Shown piece after piece: positions 26,158 through 35,140 of a DNA stretch of 54,972 bases. The notes under the pieces were generated by a model. It was not told where the DNA came from. It did no database searches and saw nothing but the letters and a program-made list of their open reading frames with translations. Position 1 is the stretch's first letter, and every line of letters starts with the position of its first letter. The stretch covers positions 1 to 54,972 of the forward strand of contig JAJDXV010000140.1 of the NCBI GenBank assembly GCA_022823085.1, given 5' to 3'. The position numbers were made by a program, and so were the translations under genes. This DNA comes from Candidatus Poribacteria bacterium (GTDB lineage Bacteria > Poribacteria > WGA-4E > WGA-3G).

Positions 26158-29100
26158 ATGCCCAAATTCTCTTGGAACTCGCTTAAACACTTTTGGCAGA
26201 TACATGTTATTGTCGCGCTTTGCACTGCCGTAGCGACGGGGGTTCTCGCCGGTGCTTTGATCGTTGGCGATTCTGTGCGTGGCAGCCTGCTGAATCTCAC
26301 CACGGAACGACTCGGTACAATCCAACACGCACTCCTCGGCGACCACTTTTTTCAACCAGATTTGCTGAGCCGTGAGAACAAAGTTCCCACCATTTTACGC
26401 AACGGTACCGTCGTTGTCCCGCAAACGCAGGCACGCGCATCGAAGGTGAACATCCTCGGCGTAACGGATAACTTCTTTACATTTTGGGAAACAGACGCAC
26501 CGAACCTCAACAAACCCGAAGGACAGCCTTTCAACGCGATCGTCATCAACGAGGCACTCCAAAACGAATTGAACGTCCAAGTCGGCGACACGCTGCTCGT
26601 GAACATGTCCCAAGCCGCCAACATCCACCCAGAATTCCTTCTCGGTGAACGCGACGCAGCCAAGGCTATCCAGAGCCTCCGAATGGTTATCAGCGATATA
26701 ATCCCGACCGAAAACTTTGGCAGATTCAGTCTACAAGCGAATCAGAGCCTTCCCTTCAACGCCTTCATATCACTGCCGATCTTACAAAGTGCGCTCGGAC
26801 AAGACAACAAAGTAAACGTTGTTTTTACAGCGGACACGAACGCGCTCTCGGCTGATGATCTCACACTCACCTTATCAGCGCTCGACCTAAACATTAAAGC
26901 GGATGAGAACCATCTTGACATTCAGAGCGATCAGTACCTTCTCAAACCGATACTCTCCGAAACCACGCTAACGGTTGCATCTGAAAACCGGATCCCGACA
27001 CTCCCGACGCTCACCTATCTCGCGAATACAATCACAGCAGACGATAAAACGATACCGTATTCTACAATTGTTGCACTTCCGATAGACGAAGGCGAATTCG
27101 CTGAACTTGCTAACAACCACACGAATGAAGCGGATCAACTCGCGTACCAGCAGGCAGATGCTCAAGGCGTAAAAAAAATAGAATCTGAAAAAATTGAAGA
27201 GCGCAAAAAACTCCGTGAGGAAATTGACAAAATAGAAAAAGAGGTCAGTAGATTAGAAAAGACAAAACGAGCACTTGGCGGTACCCCCGAATATAAACAA
27301 CAAGTCGCAGAAGTCAAGCAGAAATTAGCAGAAGTCGAGAGTGCGTTAAATGCAATTCGTGCGCGTAGCAAACCCGACGCGATTTATCTCAACACATGGG
27401 CTGCGGAGGACCTCGGAGCCAGTATAGGTGACATTATTGCGGTTACTTATTATAGTGTCACTGCTGAGGAAGCGTACGTTACTGAAATCGGACTTTTCAG
27501 ACTGAAGGGGGTTCTGCCAATTAAAGGTATCGCAGCGGATAGAGACATGATCCCTGAGTTTCCGGGGATCCACGACACCGCTGACATGTCCGAATGGGAA
27601 TCGCCTTTCCCGATTGATTACACCATCGTACGTGCAGAAGACGAAGCCTATTGGGATGAATACAGAGCGACACCGAAAGCATTTATTCCGTTGGAAGTTG
27701 GCAAACGGCTCTGGAAAAACCGGTTCGGTGACCTCACCACGATTCGGCTCGGAACTATGCCAGGCAGCGATATCCAAGCAACACGGACGCTTTTTGAGAC
27801 CGAATTCCTGAAAAGAATCCAGCCGGAACAGGTCGGTTTTCAGTTTCTGTCGCCGAAAGCAGAGGGACTTCAAGCCTCCAAAGGTGCTACAGATTTCGGG
27901 ATGTTGTTTGGTAGCCTCAGCGGCTTTATCATTATCGCTGTCGCTGTGTTGATTGCCATGCTTTTCCGTGTCGGTGTAGAGCAGCGATCGCGTGAAATCG
28001 GACTCCTGCAGGCTGTCGGCTATCCACTCGCTCAGATCCGCCGCCGTTTCCTCTATGAAGGCGCGACCGTCGCTGGCATCGGCAGTCTGTTAGGATGTCT
28101 GTTCGCGGTAGGCTACGCGCAACTCATGATATTCGGGCTGCAAACGTGGTGGCTGCCTGCTATCGGTACGCCGTTTATGCAACTCCACGTTAACCTATTG
28201 AACCTAAGCACCGGTATCCTCATCGCATTGGCTGTCGTGATGATCTCTATCCGCTTCATCGTCCAAGAATTAGGACAGATACCTACGACTGCGCTCCTTG
28301 ACGGTGAAACCGATTTTGTTGAAGTAACGCTCAAACGTCAAACCAAAAAAGCGAAATCACGTACCCTGTGGTCCATCGCCAAAAATGTGGCTGTTGCGAT
28401 TATAGCTGTTCTATTCGCTGTCTTTGTTATCTTTGATGAATGGCTTTCCGATACCTTTGGCATCTGGATAGAAGAACCGATGATTGATTTCATAATGTTT
28501 ACTTTAAGTGTTATTGCTGTCGGGTGGGCTGCTTTTGATCGATGGTTAAAATCACAGCGTGTTCCAAAGCGGTTGAATCGGATGCGGCTTGCACTGAAAA
28601 ACGCTGCACGTCAACCCGGACGTAGCTTGACCTGTGTTCAAACGCTCAGCCTCGCGTGTTGTATCATTGTCGCAGTCGGCGCGAATCGGCACGATGCACC
28701 CCCTGAATCGGAATACGCATTTGTCGCGGAAGCTGCGCTGCCGCTTCACCACAGCCTAAATACATCCGATGGCAGATTTGAACTCGGTTTTTCTGAGAAG
28801 GATTCCGAACTGCTGAACGCATCGGAAATATTTCCGTTTCGGGTGCTACCGGGTGAAGATGTCAGTTGTCTGAACCTCTACCAGCCGCAGAAACCGCAAA
28901 TATTGGGCGCACCAGATACCATGATTGCGCAATCCCCTTGGACCCAATTATGGATAGGCGGACGAGCTGAAGACGGCAAAGTAAATGCTATCGGCGATGA
29001 AAACTCGCTCCGTTGGATTTTGCACCACAACCCCGAAGACGATTTTATCGTTCAAGATGAATTCGGGAAACCGGTCAGACTTAAGCTTGTAACGGCTTCG

Positions 29101-29688
29101 GACAGCCTCTTCCAGAGTCAATTGATTATCTCGGAATCCAATTTTACCAAATTCTTTCCCAGCCAGAGCGGGTATCAGTTTTTCCTTATCAAAACACCAC
29201 CTGACCTACAGGCGGAGACGGCACAAATCCTTGAGAAGACGTTGGCGGACTACGGCTTCGATCTCACTTCGGCATCCGAACGGTTAGCAAGTTATCGGGC
29301 AGTCGAGAATACCTATATCTCTACTTTTCAGAGTCTCGGCGGATTAGGTGTACTCCTCGGCACTTTCGGCTTAGCACTGGTGCTGTTCAGAAATATCATC
29401 GAACGGCGCGGCGAGTTGGCGACCTTACGCGCTTTCGGTTTCCGGCGGCAGCTACTCTCACGGATGCTGTTCCTCGAAAGCTGCTTCCTGCTCGCTGTCG
29501 GTATGCTCATCGGAATTGTTGCCGGACTTGTGGCGATTCTCGGCTCCCAAGGAAGTCTCCCCTCTTTTCCATGGCTATCTCTCACAATTACCTTGCTTTT
29601 GATCTTCGGTTTTGGTATAATTGCAAATGCAGTTGCAGTTGCAGTTGCACTCCGGAGTCCGCTCTTATCAATGCTCAAATCCGAATAA
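26158..29688 (+). CDS. Large FtsX-family ABC permease with periplasmic coiled-coil insert
   Basis: 1176 residues. The N-terminus has a membrane helix (~15-37) and a MacB-like periplasmic core. Residues ~335-400 are a charged coiled coil (EKIEERKKLREEIDKIEKEV) inserted in that core. A first FtsX domain with three or more helices follows near 580-700, a middle membrane pair near 740-800, a second periplasmic domain, and a final FtsX domain near 1050-1176. It thus looks like two FtsX halves fused in one chain, so one copy could form the whole channel with two ATPases. Family members do mechanotransmission or export (LolCE, MacB, DevC types). It is paired with the ATPase 27 bases upstream. The substrate is unknown. 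Confidence 0.8.
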   Translation: MPKFSWNSLKHFWQIHVIVALCTAVATGVLAGALIVGDSVRGSLLNLTTERLGTIQHALLGDHFFQPDLLSRENKVPTILRNGTVVVPQTQARASKVNILGVTDNFFTFWETDAPNLNKPEGQPFNAIVINEALQNELNVQVGDTLLVNMSQAANIHPEFLLGERDAAKAIQSLRMVISDIIPTENFGRFSLQANQSLPFNAFISLPILQSALGQDNKVNVVFTADTNALSADDLTLTLSALDLNIKADENHLDIQSDQYLLKPILSETTLTVASENRIPTLPTLTYLANTITADDKTIPYSTIVALPIDEGEFAELANNHTNEADQLAYQQADAQGVKKIESEKIEERKKLREEIDKIEKEVSRLEKTKRALGGTPEYKQQVAEVKQKLAEVESALNAIRARSKPDAIYLNTWAAEDLGASIGDIIAVTYYSVTAEEAYVTEIGLFRLKGVLPIKGIAADRDMIPEFPGIHDTADMSEWESPFPIDYTIVRAEDEAYWDEYRATPKAFIPLEVGKRLWKNRFGDLTTIRLGTMPGSDIQATRTLFETEFLKRIQPEQVGFQFLSPKAEGLQASKGATDFGMLFGSLSGFIIIAVAVLIAMLFRVGVEQRSREIGLLQAVGYPLAQIRRRFLYEGATVAGIGSLLGCLFAVGYAQLMIFGLQTWWLPAIGTPFMQLHVNLLNLSTGILIALAVVMISIRFIVQELGQIPTTALLDGETDFVEVTLKRQTKKAKSRTLWSIAKNVAVAIIAVLFAVFVIFDEWLSDTFGIWIEEPMIDFIMFTLSVIAVGWAAFDRWLKSQRVPKRLNRMRLALKNAARQPGRSLTCVQTLSLACCIIVAVGANRHDAPPESEYAFVAEAALPLHHSLNTSDGRFELGFSEKDSELLNASEIFPFRVLPGEDVSCLNLYQPQKPQILGAPDTMIAQSPWTQLWIGGRAEDGKVNAIGDENSLRWILHHNPEDDFIVQDEFGKPVRLKLVTASDSLFQSQLIISESNFTKFFPSQSGYQFFLIKTPPDLQAETAQILEKTLADYGFDLTSASERLASYRAVENTYISTFQSLGGLGVLLGTFGLALVLFRNIIERRGELATLRAFGFRRQLLSRMLFLESCFLLAVGMLIGIVAGLVAILGSQGSLPSFPWLSLTITLLLIFGFGIIANAVAVAVALRSPLLSMLKSE

Positions 29689-29760
29689 GTTGTTGGTTGT
29701 TGGTTAAGAAAGAAGCCTCTTACCAATAACTAATAACCAATAACCATTAACTATTATTAG
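29689..29760. repeat. Dispersed leader repeat (TTGGTTGTTGGTTA / AATAACCAATAACC)
   Basis: Tandem GTTGGTT units are followed by tandem ATAACCA units, which pair as an imperfect hairpin. It lies between the permease stop and the ribosome-binding site of the TPR lipoprotein. It belongs to the same loose family as the repeats near 18135 and 35080. Confidence 0.5.
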
Positions 29761-29771
29761 GAAAATACGCC

Positions 29772-30374
29772 GTGCGCCCTTTTAAGTTCAAAACGATATT
29801 TTACATCGTCGATGCAACCTTGGTCATCATCTGTGTGCTCGTGCTGAACGGTTGTTCCAGTGATTCCGAACCAGATGCAACGGGAGCAGTCAATTACGCG
29901 GAGCAGGGATGGCGTTTCTATTCATCGGGAGACTATGCACAGGCACTGCTGAGTTTTGAGCGGGCGGTCAACTTCGACGAGACACTCGCAGACGCACACA
30001 ACGGGATCGGATGGAGCCATCTCAGTCTTTCCGTGAATGTGCCGTTAGCACAAGAAGCGTTTCAGAACGCCATTCAACTCGACAACGCGAACGCCGATGC
30101 GTGGGTCGGATTGGCGATGGTACTCTATTTACGGAACAAAGAGAGCAACGATTTCATATCTGCGATCCGTGCGATTGATAACGCACTACAAGGCGATGCA
30201 CAGTACCTCTTTCGGCACGATTATCAATCCAAAGCCGATCTCTATGCATTGAAGGCAGCGTGCTACTATTATCTCGGTGAACACCAACCTGCAACTGCAG
30301 AGATAGACAAAGCACTCCAAATTGATACAACAAACAGGACAGCGATTGCCCTACAAAACTTGGTAAAAGAATAA
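29772..30374 (+). CDS. TPR lipoprotein
   Basis: 200 residues starting at a GTG with AGGAAAA upstream. The signal segment (FYIVDATLVIICVLVLNGC) ends in a lipobox, so the protein is predicted to be lipid-anchored in the envelope. The mature part holds about four TPR motifs (WRFYSSGDYAQALLSFERAV and similar). By family it is a scaffold for an envelope complex. It lies downstream of the ABC exporter pair but is separated from it by a repeat element. Confidence 0.8.
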   Translation: MRPFKFKTIFYIVDATLVIICVLVLNGCSSDSEPDATGAVNYAEQGWRFYSSGDYAQALLSFERAVNFDETLADAHNGIGWSHLSLSVNVPLAQEAFQNAIQLDNANADAWVGLAMVLYLRNKESNDFISAIRAIDNALQGDAQYLFRHDYQSKADLYALKAACYYYLGEHQPATAEIDKALQIDTTNRTAIALQNLVKE

Positions 30375-30417
30375 AGAGAGACCGACGGCTGACAGCCGAA
30401 GGCTGATGGCTAATAAA
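30375..30417. repeat. Dispersed leader repeat (CCGACGGCTGACAGCCGA type)
   Basis: GACGGCTGACAGCC is followed by AAGGCTGATGGCTAA. CGGCT and AGCCG can pair around GAC. It ends immediately before the purC ribosome-binding site (GGAGG). A similar unit is at 37314 and at 35110. Confidence 0.55.
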
Positions 30418-30427
30418 GGAGGAAAAT

Positions 30428-31321
30428 ATGTCTCAAAACGTTATTACATCCACACAATTAACCAATTTAACACCGCTCCATCGCGGTAAAGTCCGCGATC
30501 TCTATGACCTCGGCGATGAACTCCTGATTATATCCACGGATCGCATATCCGCTTTCGATGTCGTCTTACCGAACGGTATTCCAGACAAAGGAAGCGTTTT
30601 AACCGGTCTGTCCAAATTCTGGTTCAAATACACCGAATCCATTGCTGACAACCATCTCATTGCGACTGAAGTTGAAGATTATCCCGATGTCCTGCAGCCC
30701 GACGCTGAACTTTTAAAAGGACGCTCTATGCTTGTTAAAAAAGCTGATCGGGTTGACGTTGAATGCGTTGTCCGCGGTTACCTCGCCGGTTCCGGTTGGG
30801 CCTCGTACCAGAAAACAGGTGAAATCTGTGGGCAGAAACTCCCAGCAGGACTTCGCGAATCCGAACGACTTCCAGAACTCCTGTTCACGCCGACAACGAA
30901 AGCGGAACAGGGAGAACACGACGAACCGATCTCTATCGAAGAGATGCGCAACGAAGTCGGTAGCGAGCTCACGGACCAGTTGATTGAGGCGAGTTTTTCG
31001 CTCTTCAGGGCTGCGAGTCAACACGCCGAAAGTGCCGGTATTATCCTCTGTGATACGAAATTTGAGTTCGGGCAACGCGATGGAAAGTTGATTGTCATTG
31101 ATGAAATCTTCACGCCGGACTCGTCTCGCTTCTGGCCCGCTGATCTCTACGAACCCGGTAAATCGCAACAGAGCTTCGATAAACAGTTTGTTCGGGACTA
31201 TCTCTCCGAGATCGGATGGAGCAAGGAACCGCCTGCGCCTGAATTGCCGGAAGATGTGATCTCGAAAACGAGCGAGAAGTACCGAGAGGCGTACCGTCTC
31301 ATCGTTGGCGAAGAACTATAA
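30428..31321 (+). CDS. purC: Phosphoribosylaminoimidazole-succinocarboxamide synthase (SAICAR synthase)
   Basis: 297 residues, the length of the longer, yeast-like form. It shows the family's HRGKVRDLYDLGDELLIISTDRISAFDVVLPNGIPDKGSVL opening in successive motifs, the VECVVRGYLAGSGW signature, and LIVIDEIFTPDSSRFW near the end. It joins CAIR with aspartate using ATP in purine synthesis. A strong GGAGG sits before the ATG. No other pur genes are near, so it is expressed alone. Confidence 0.95.
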   Translation: MSQNVITSTQLTNLTPLHRGKVRDLYDLGDELLIISTDRISAFDVVLPNGIPDKGSVLTGLSKFWFKYTESIADNHLIATEVEDYPDVLQPDAELLKGRSMLVKKADRVDVECVVRGYLAGSGWASYQKTGEICGQKLPAGLRESERLPELLFTPTTKAEQGEHDEPISIEEMRNEVGSELTDQLIEASFSLFRAASQHAESAGIILCDTKFEFGQRDGKLIVIDEIFTPDSSRFWPADLYEPGKSQQSFDKQFVRDYLSEIGWSKEPPAPELPEDVISKTSEKYREAYRLIVGEEL

Positions 31322-31442
31322 GGATTTCCTATTCTGTAGGAGCGAGCTGCGCTCGCGATCCGTTTGTGCTATTTATCGTGTAGGCGCGAGCTTGCTCGCG
31401 AAAGGATTTCCTATTCTGTAGGAGCGAGCTTTGCTCGCGATC
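31321..31442. repeat. Three REP-like palindromes (GAGCGAGCT-GCTCGCGATC)
   Basis: Three GTAGGNGCGAGC...GCTCGCG palindromes at 31337-31360, 31380-31400 and 31419-31442. A 28-base stretch that starts AGGATTTCCTATTCTGTAG occurs identically at 31321 and 31403. They follow the purC stop and precede the CoA-transferase ribosome-binding site. They are typical of REP elements and could act as mRNA-end hairpins. Confidence 0.8.
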
Positions 31443-31461
31443 ATCATACAGGAGAACCACA

Positions 31462-32649
31462 ATGCCGGGGCCACTCGACGGAATAAAGGTCTTAGATTTG
31501 ACACGTGTCCTTGCGGGACCGTACGCAACGATGCTCCTTGGTGATCTCGGCGCGGACGTGATCAAAATCGAGCAGCCCGGTACAGGCGACGAATCCCGTA
31601 ATTTCGGTCCCTTCAAAAACGGGTTCAGCCTCTACTTCATGAGCGTGAACCGCGGAAAACGGAGTCTGACGCTGAACCTTAAATCCGAGCGTGGACAAGA
31701 CATATTCAACCAATTGTTGACGCATACCGATGTTCTCGTGGAGAACTTTCGACCCGGAACGATGGAAAAATTGGGATTGGACTACGATACACTGAAAGCA
31801 TCCCACCCGTCGCTCATCTACGCCGCGTGTTCCGGTTTCGGACAGACCGGTCCCTACGCGGAACAAGGTGCGTATGATATGATTATTCAAGGCATGGGGG
31901 GCATCATCAGTATCACCGGTGAACCCGATGGACCACCAGTGCGTGTCGGGACATCTATTAGCGACATCACCGCTGCACTCTTTACGACAATCGGTATCCT
32001 CTCCGCCCTACACCACCGCAACCAGACCGGGAAAGGTCAGTTCGTTGATGTTGCGATGTTAGATAGCCTCGTCGCTGTCTTGGAGAACGCCGTTGTCCGT
32101 TATTTCGCCACGGGTGAAGCACCGAAACCACTCGGTGCAAGACACCCCGCGATTACACCGTTTGAAGCGTTCGCATCCGCGGATGGGCACGTCATCATCG
32201 CACTCGGAAACGACACGCTTTGGGCAAAATTCTGTGAACATGTCAATCGGTCGGACCTCATCTCGAACAACCGCTTTCAGACGAATGCCGATCGGACTGA
32301 AAATCACGCCGAACTGTTTCCAATCCTTTCAGGGATTATGGCGCAACGCACGACGGATGACTGGATTGATGCACTCGGAAAAATCGGTGTGCCGTGTGGT
32401 CCGATCAACGCGATGGACAGAGTGGTCAACCACCCACAGGTACAGGCACGAGAGATGATTACCCGCGTCGCACATCATATCACCGGTGAAGTGGAAGTAC
32501 CGGGTGTACCGATCAAACTTTCGGAAACACCGGGAGCCGTGGACGCACCCGCACCCAGCCTCGGTGAACACACAACCGAAATCCTCACCGATGTCCTAAG
32601 AATGTCGTCAGAGGAAGTGGCGAAGTTGAAAAAAGACGGTGTTATTTGA
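31462..32649 (+). CDS. CaiB/BaiF family CoA-transferase (type III)
   Basis: 395 residues. The N-terminus LDGIKVLDLTRVLAGPYATM and VIKIEQPGTGDESRNFGP are diagnostic of type III CoA-transferases. The catalytic aspartate lies in QGAYDMIIQ (D139). The family moves CoA between carboxylic acids (formate/oxalate, carnitine, mesaconate and others); the acid here cannot be read. CAGGAG precedes the ATG. The next gene, a double alpha/beta hydrolase, starts 56 bases later. Confidence 0.9.
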   Translation: MPGPLDGIKVLDLTRVLAGPYATMLLGDLGADVIKIEQPGTGDESRNFGPFKNGFSLYFMSVNRGKRSLTLNLKSERGQDIFNQLLTHTDVLVENFRPGTMEKLGLDYDTLKASHPSLIYAACSGFGQTGPYAEQGAYDMIIQGMGGIISITGEPDGPPVRVGTSISDITAALFTTIGILSALHHRNQTGKGQFVDVAMLDSLVAVLENAVVRYFATGEAPKPLGARHPAITPFEAFASADGHVIIALGNDTLWAKFCEHVNRSDLISNNRFQTNADRTENHAELFPILSGIMAQRTTDDWIDALGKIGVPCGPINAMDRVVNHPQVQAREMITRVAHHITGEVEVPGVPIKLSETPGAVDAPAPSLGEHTTEILTDVLRMSSEEVAKLKKDGVI

Positions 32650-32705
32650 AACCGACACGATACGACCGTACCGTGAACTGTTCGTTTGCGGGCTAAGGAA
32701 TCCGT

Positions 32706-34964
32706 ATGTCAACTAAATCTTCACAAGCACTACACGGAACGAATCCGTTGACGTTTGAAGGTGACCTCGCAGCACAGATGGTTGAGGTACTCGATGGTTA
32801 TGTTACCGATGCCGTGGCGAGTTCCATCGAAAAAAGGGAGACGCTGTGGGCTCGAGATTACAGCTCCCACAACGCTTATGCCGAATCTGTCGAACCGAAC
32901 CGAGAACGGTTCAGAAAACAGATCGGTTGCATTGATGAACGGCTGCCGATTGAAGAACTCCACTACGTCGCTACGACAAAGGACACCGCGCAGATTGTAG
33001 AAGATGAACGTTACACGGTATCCCGCGTCCGATGGCAGGTTTTTGATGAAGTTGAGGGTGAAGGACTCCTCTTAGAGCCGAAACACAACGTCCCGATTAC
33101 GGCGCAAATCGTCGCGCTGCCCGATGCTGATTGGACACCAGAGACGATTGCAGGCGTAACAGACGAATTGCCACCAAATACGCAGTTTGCAAGACGCTTG
33201 GCGAAGGCGGGATGCCGTGTTGTCGTTCCGCTCCTCATTAACCGCGACGACACCTATTCCGGTAACCCAACCCTCGGCGCGATGACGAACCAACCGCACC
33301 GCGAGTTCATCTATCGGATGGCATACCAACTCGGCAGACATATCATCGGGTACGAAGTTCAGAAGGTCTTGTCGGCAGTCGATTGGATGTCTCTCACCGA
33401 ATTACCGATAGGCGTTATCGGCTATGGTGAAGGCGGATTGATCGCTTTCTATAGTGCTGCCGTTGATACACGCATTCGGGCGACTGCTGTCAGCGGATAT
33501 TTCCAAGCTCGGCAAGCAGTATGGCGAGAACCGATTTACCGCAACGTCTGGGGACTGCTACACGAATTCGGCGATGCCGAAATCGCGAGCCTCATCGCAC
33601 CGCGTCCACTGATTATAGAAGCGAGTCGCGGACCTGAAATCCCTGGACCACCGACCCCACAACCCGGACGCAGCGGTGCCGCCCCTGGACAACTCGTGTC
33701 ACCACCGATGGATGCCGTCGAATCCGAATTTAACCGTACCACCGAGTTTTACCAACGTCTCAACAGTGAAGATGCTTTGCATTTCGTCTCTACTGAGGAC
33801 AGGCTTCCAGGTTCCCGAGAGGCTTTAAACACACTTCTTGCTGGACTCGGTGTCGAAAATGCACACATTGATGGATACCCATCTTCTGCCCCTGCTGCCA
33901 TTAGCGATTTCGAGAACGAGACACGTCAAAAACGGCAGTTTACGCAACTCGTTAATCTCACGCAACGCTTTTTGCGGGAAGCGGCATCACGACGGAAGCA
34001 GTTCTTCTGGGATAAGACCGATACGAGTTCACTCGCGCGTTGGCAGGAGACATGCGCGGAGGCTAAAACCTATTTCTCGGACGAGGTGATCGGCAGCTGT
34101 CCACCCCCTAATGTTCCCGCGAATCCGAGAACTCGATTGATCTACGACGAACCGCTTTGGAAAGGCTACGAGGTTGTCCTTGATGTCTGGAAAGACGTTT
34201 TCGCTTACGGTATTCTCCTACTCCCCAACGATCTCCAACCCGGCGAACAGCGTCCTGTTGTCGTCTGTCAGCACGGTTTAGAAGGGAGACCACAAAACAC
34301 TGCTGATCCGAGGATAGAATCCGTCTATCACGCTTACGCCGCAAATCTGGCAGATAGAGGGTTTATCACTTACGCACCGCAGAACCCGTATATCGGTCAA
34401 GATGCCTTCCGCGTCATCCAACGTAAAGCGAACCCGATAAAATGGTCGCTCTTCTCTTTAATCGTTCGTCAACATGAACGGACACTCGACTGGTTGGCAG
34501 AGCAGCCGTTTGTCGATGCTGACCGAATCGGGTTTTATGGACTCTCTTACGGCGGAAAAACCGCGATGCGGGTACCCGCACTGCTTGAGCGATACGCCTG
34601 CTCAATCTGTTCCGCCGATTTCAACGAATGGATCGTCAAAAACGCTACTGTTGACGCACGTTATAGCTATATGTTCACGGGTGAATATGAGATGCCGGAG
34701 TTCGATCTCGGTAACACTTTCAACTACGGTGAGATGGCTGGATTGATTGCGCCGCGTCCATTTATGGTCGAACGCGGACACGACGACGGTGTCGCCCCCG
34801 ATGAATGGGTCGCACACGAATACGCCGTCGTCCGGAGACTCTACGTTCGGTTGGGCATCGCTGATAGAACGGAGATAGAATTCTTCGATGGTGGACACCA
34901 AATCAATTCCAATCGCACCTTCCAGTTCTTACACCGCCACCTAAACTGGCCCGAACCCTCTTGA
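32706..34964 (+). CDS. Double alpha/beta-hydrolase with one active and one apparently inactive domain
   Basis: 752 residues forming two hydrolase-like halves. The C-terminal half (~460-752) has the nucleophile elbow GLSYGG with S614 and a late DGGHQIN-type histidine, and resembles dienelactone hydrolase/acetyl-xylan-esterase-like enzymes. The N-terminal half has the matching strand-turn at 239-244 as GYGEGG, where the nucleophile position (241) is glycine, so that domain should be inactive. Both halves share the pattern ...LIAPRP(L/F)(I/M)(I/V)E. No signal peptide is seen, so it is likely cytoplasmic. The substrate is unknown. It lies downstream of a CoA-transferase on the same strand. Confidence 0.8.
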   Translation: MSTKSSQALHGTNPLTFEGDLAAQMVEVLDGYVTDAVASSIEKRETLWARDYSSHNAYAESVEPNRERFRKQIGCIDERLPIEELHYVATTKDTAQIVEDERYTVSRVRWQVFDEVEGEGLLLEPKHNVPITAQIVALPDADWTPETIAGVTDELPPNTQFARRLAKAGCRVVVPLLINRDDTYSGNPTLGAMTNQPHREFIYRMAYQLGRHIIGYEVQKVLSAVDWMSLTELPIGVIGYGEGGLIAFYSAAVDTRIRATAVSGYFQARQAVWREPIYRNVWGLLHEFGDAEIASLIAPRPLIIEASRGPEIPGPPTPQPGRSGAAPGQLVSPPMDAVESEFNRTTEFYQRLNSEDALHFVSTEDRLPGSREALNTLLAGLGVENAHIDGYPSSAPAAISDFENETRQKRQFTQLVNLTQRFLREAASRRKQFFWDKTDTSSLARWQETCAEAKTYFSDEVIGSCPPPNVPANPRTRLIYDEPLWKGYEVVLDVWKDVFAYGILLLPNDLQPGEQRPVVVCQHGLEGRPQNTADPRIESVYHAYAANLADRGFITYAPQNPYIGQDAFRVIQRKANPIKWSLFSLIVRQHERTLDWLAEQPFVDADRIGFYGLSYGGKTAMRVPALLERYACSICSADFNEWIVKNATVDARYSYMFTGEYEMPEFDLGNTFNYGEMAGLIAPRPFMVERGHDDGVAPDEWVAHEYAVVRRLYVRLGIADRTEIEFFDGGHQINSNRTFQFLHRHLNWPEPS

Positions 34965-34972
34965 TAATGTTG

Positions 34973-35076
34973 TAGGTTGGGTTGAACGGTGTTGAAGATT
35001 TGAATGTAGTGTTCCAAACACACGTCAAATTCAAGACGCTGCCCTATTACGCAAGAACGTAGTGAAACCCAACTTA
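34973..35076. repeat. Repeat with GTTGGGTT/AACCCAAC inverted ends
   Basis: GTTGGGTT (34976-34983) and AACCCAAC (35066-35073) bound a ~100-base segment that begins TGTAGGTTGGGTTGAACGG. It resembles the widespread short 'AACCCAAC' intergenic repeats. No coding content. Confidence 0.55.
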
Positions 35077-35079
35077 TAT

Positions 35080-35132
35080 ACTGACACCGATAACTGAAAA
35101 CTGACAACCAATGGCTGACAGCCGACGGCGAT
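35080..35132. repeat. Dispersed leader repeat (CTGACACCGATAACTG / GCTGACAGCCGACGGC)
   Basis: Successive CTGACA and AACTGACAACC units, then GGCTGACAGCCGACGG. It ends 8 bases before the methyltransferase ATG, which therefore lacks a normal ribosome-binding site. Confidence 0.5.
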
Positions 35133-35140
35133 AAAAAAAT

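Noticed and set aside
31321..31442. CRISPR array
   Set aside because: The repeats are palindromic, unevenly spaced and of REP type, with no regular spacers.
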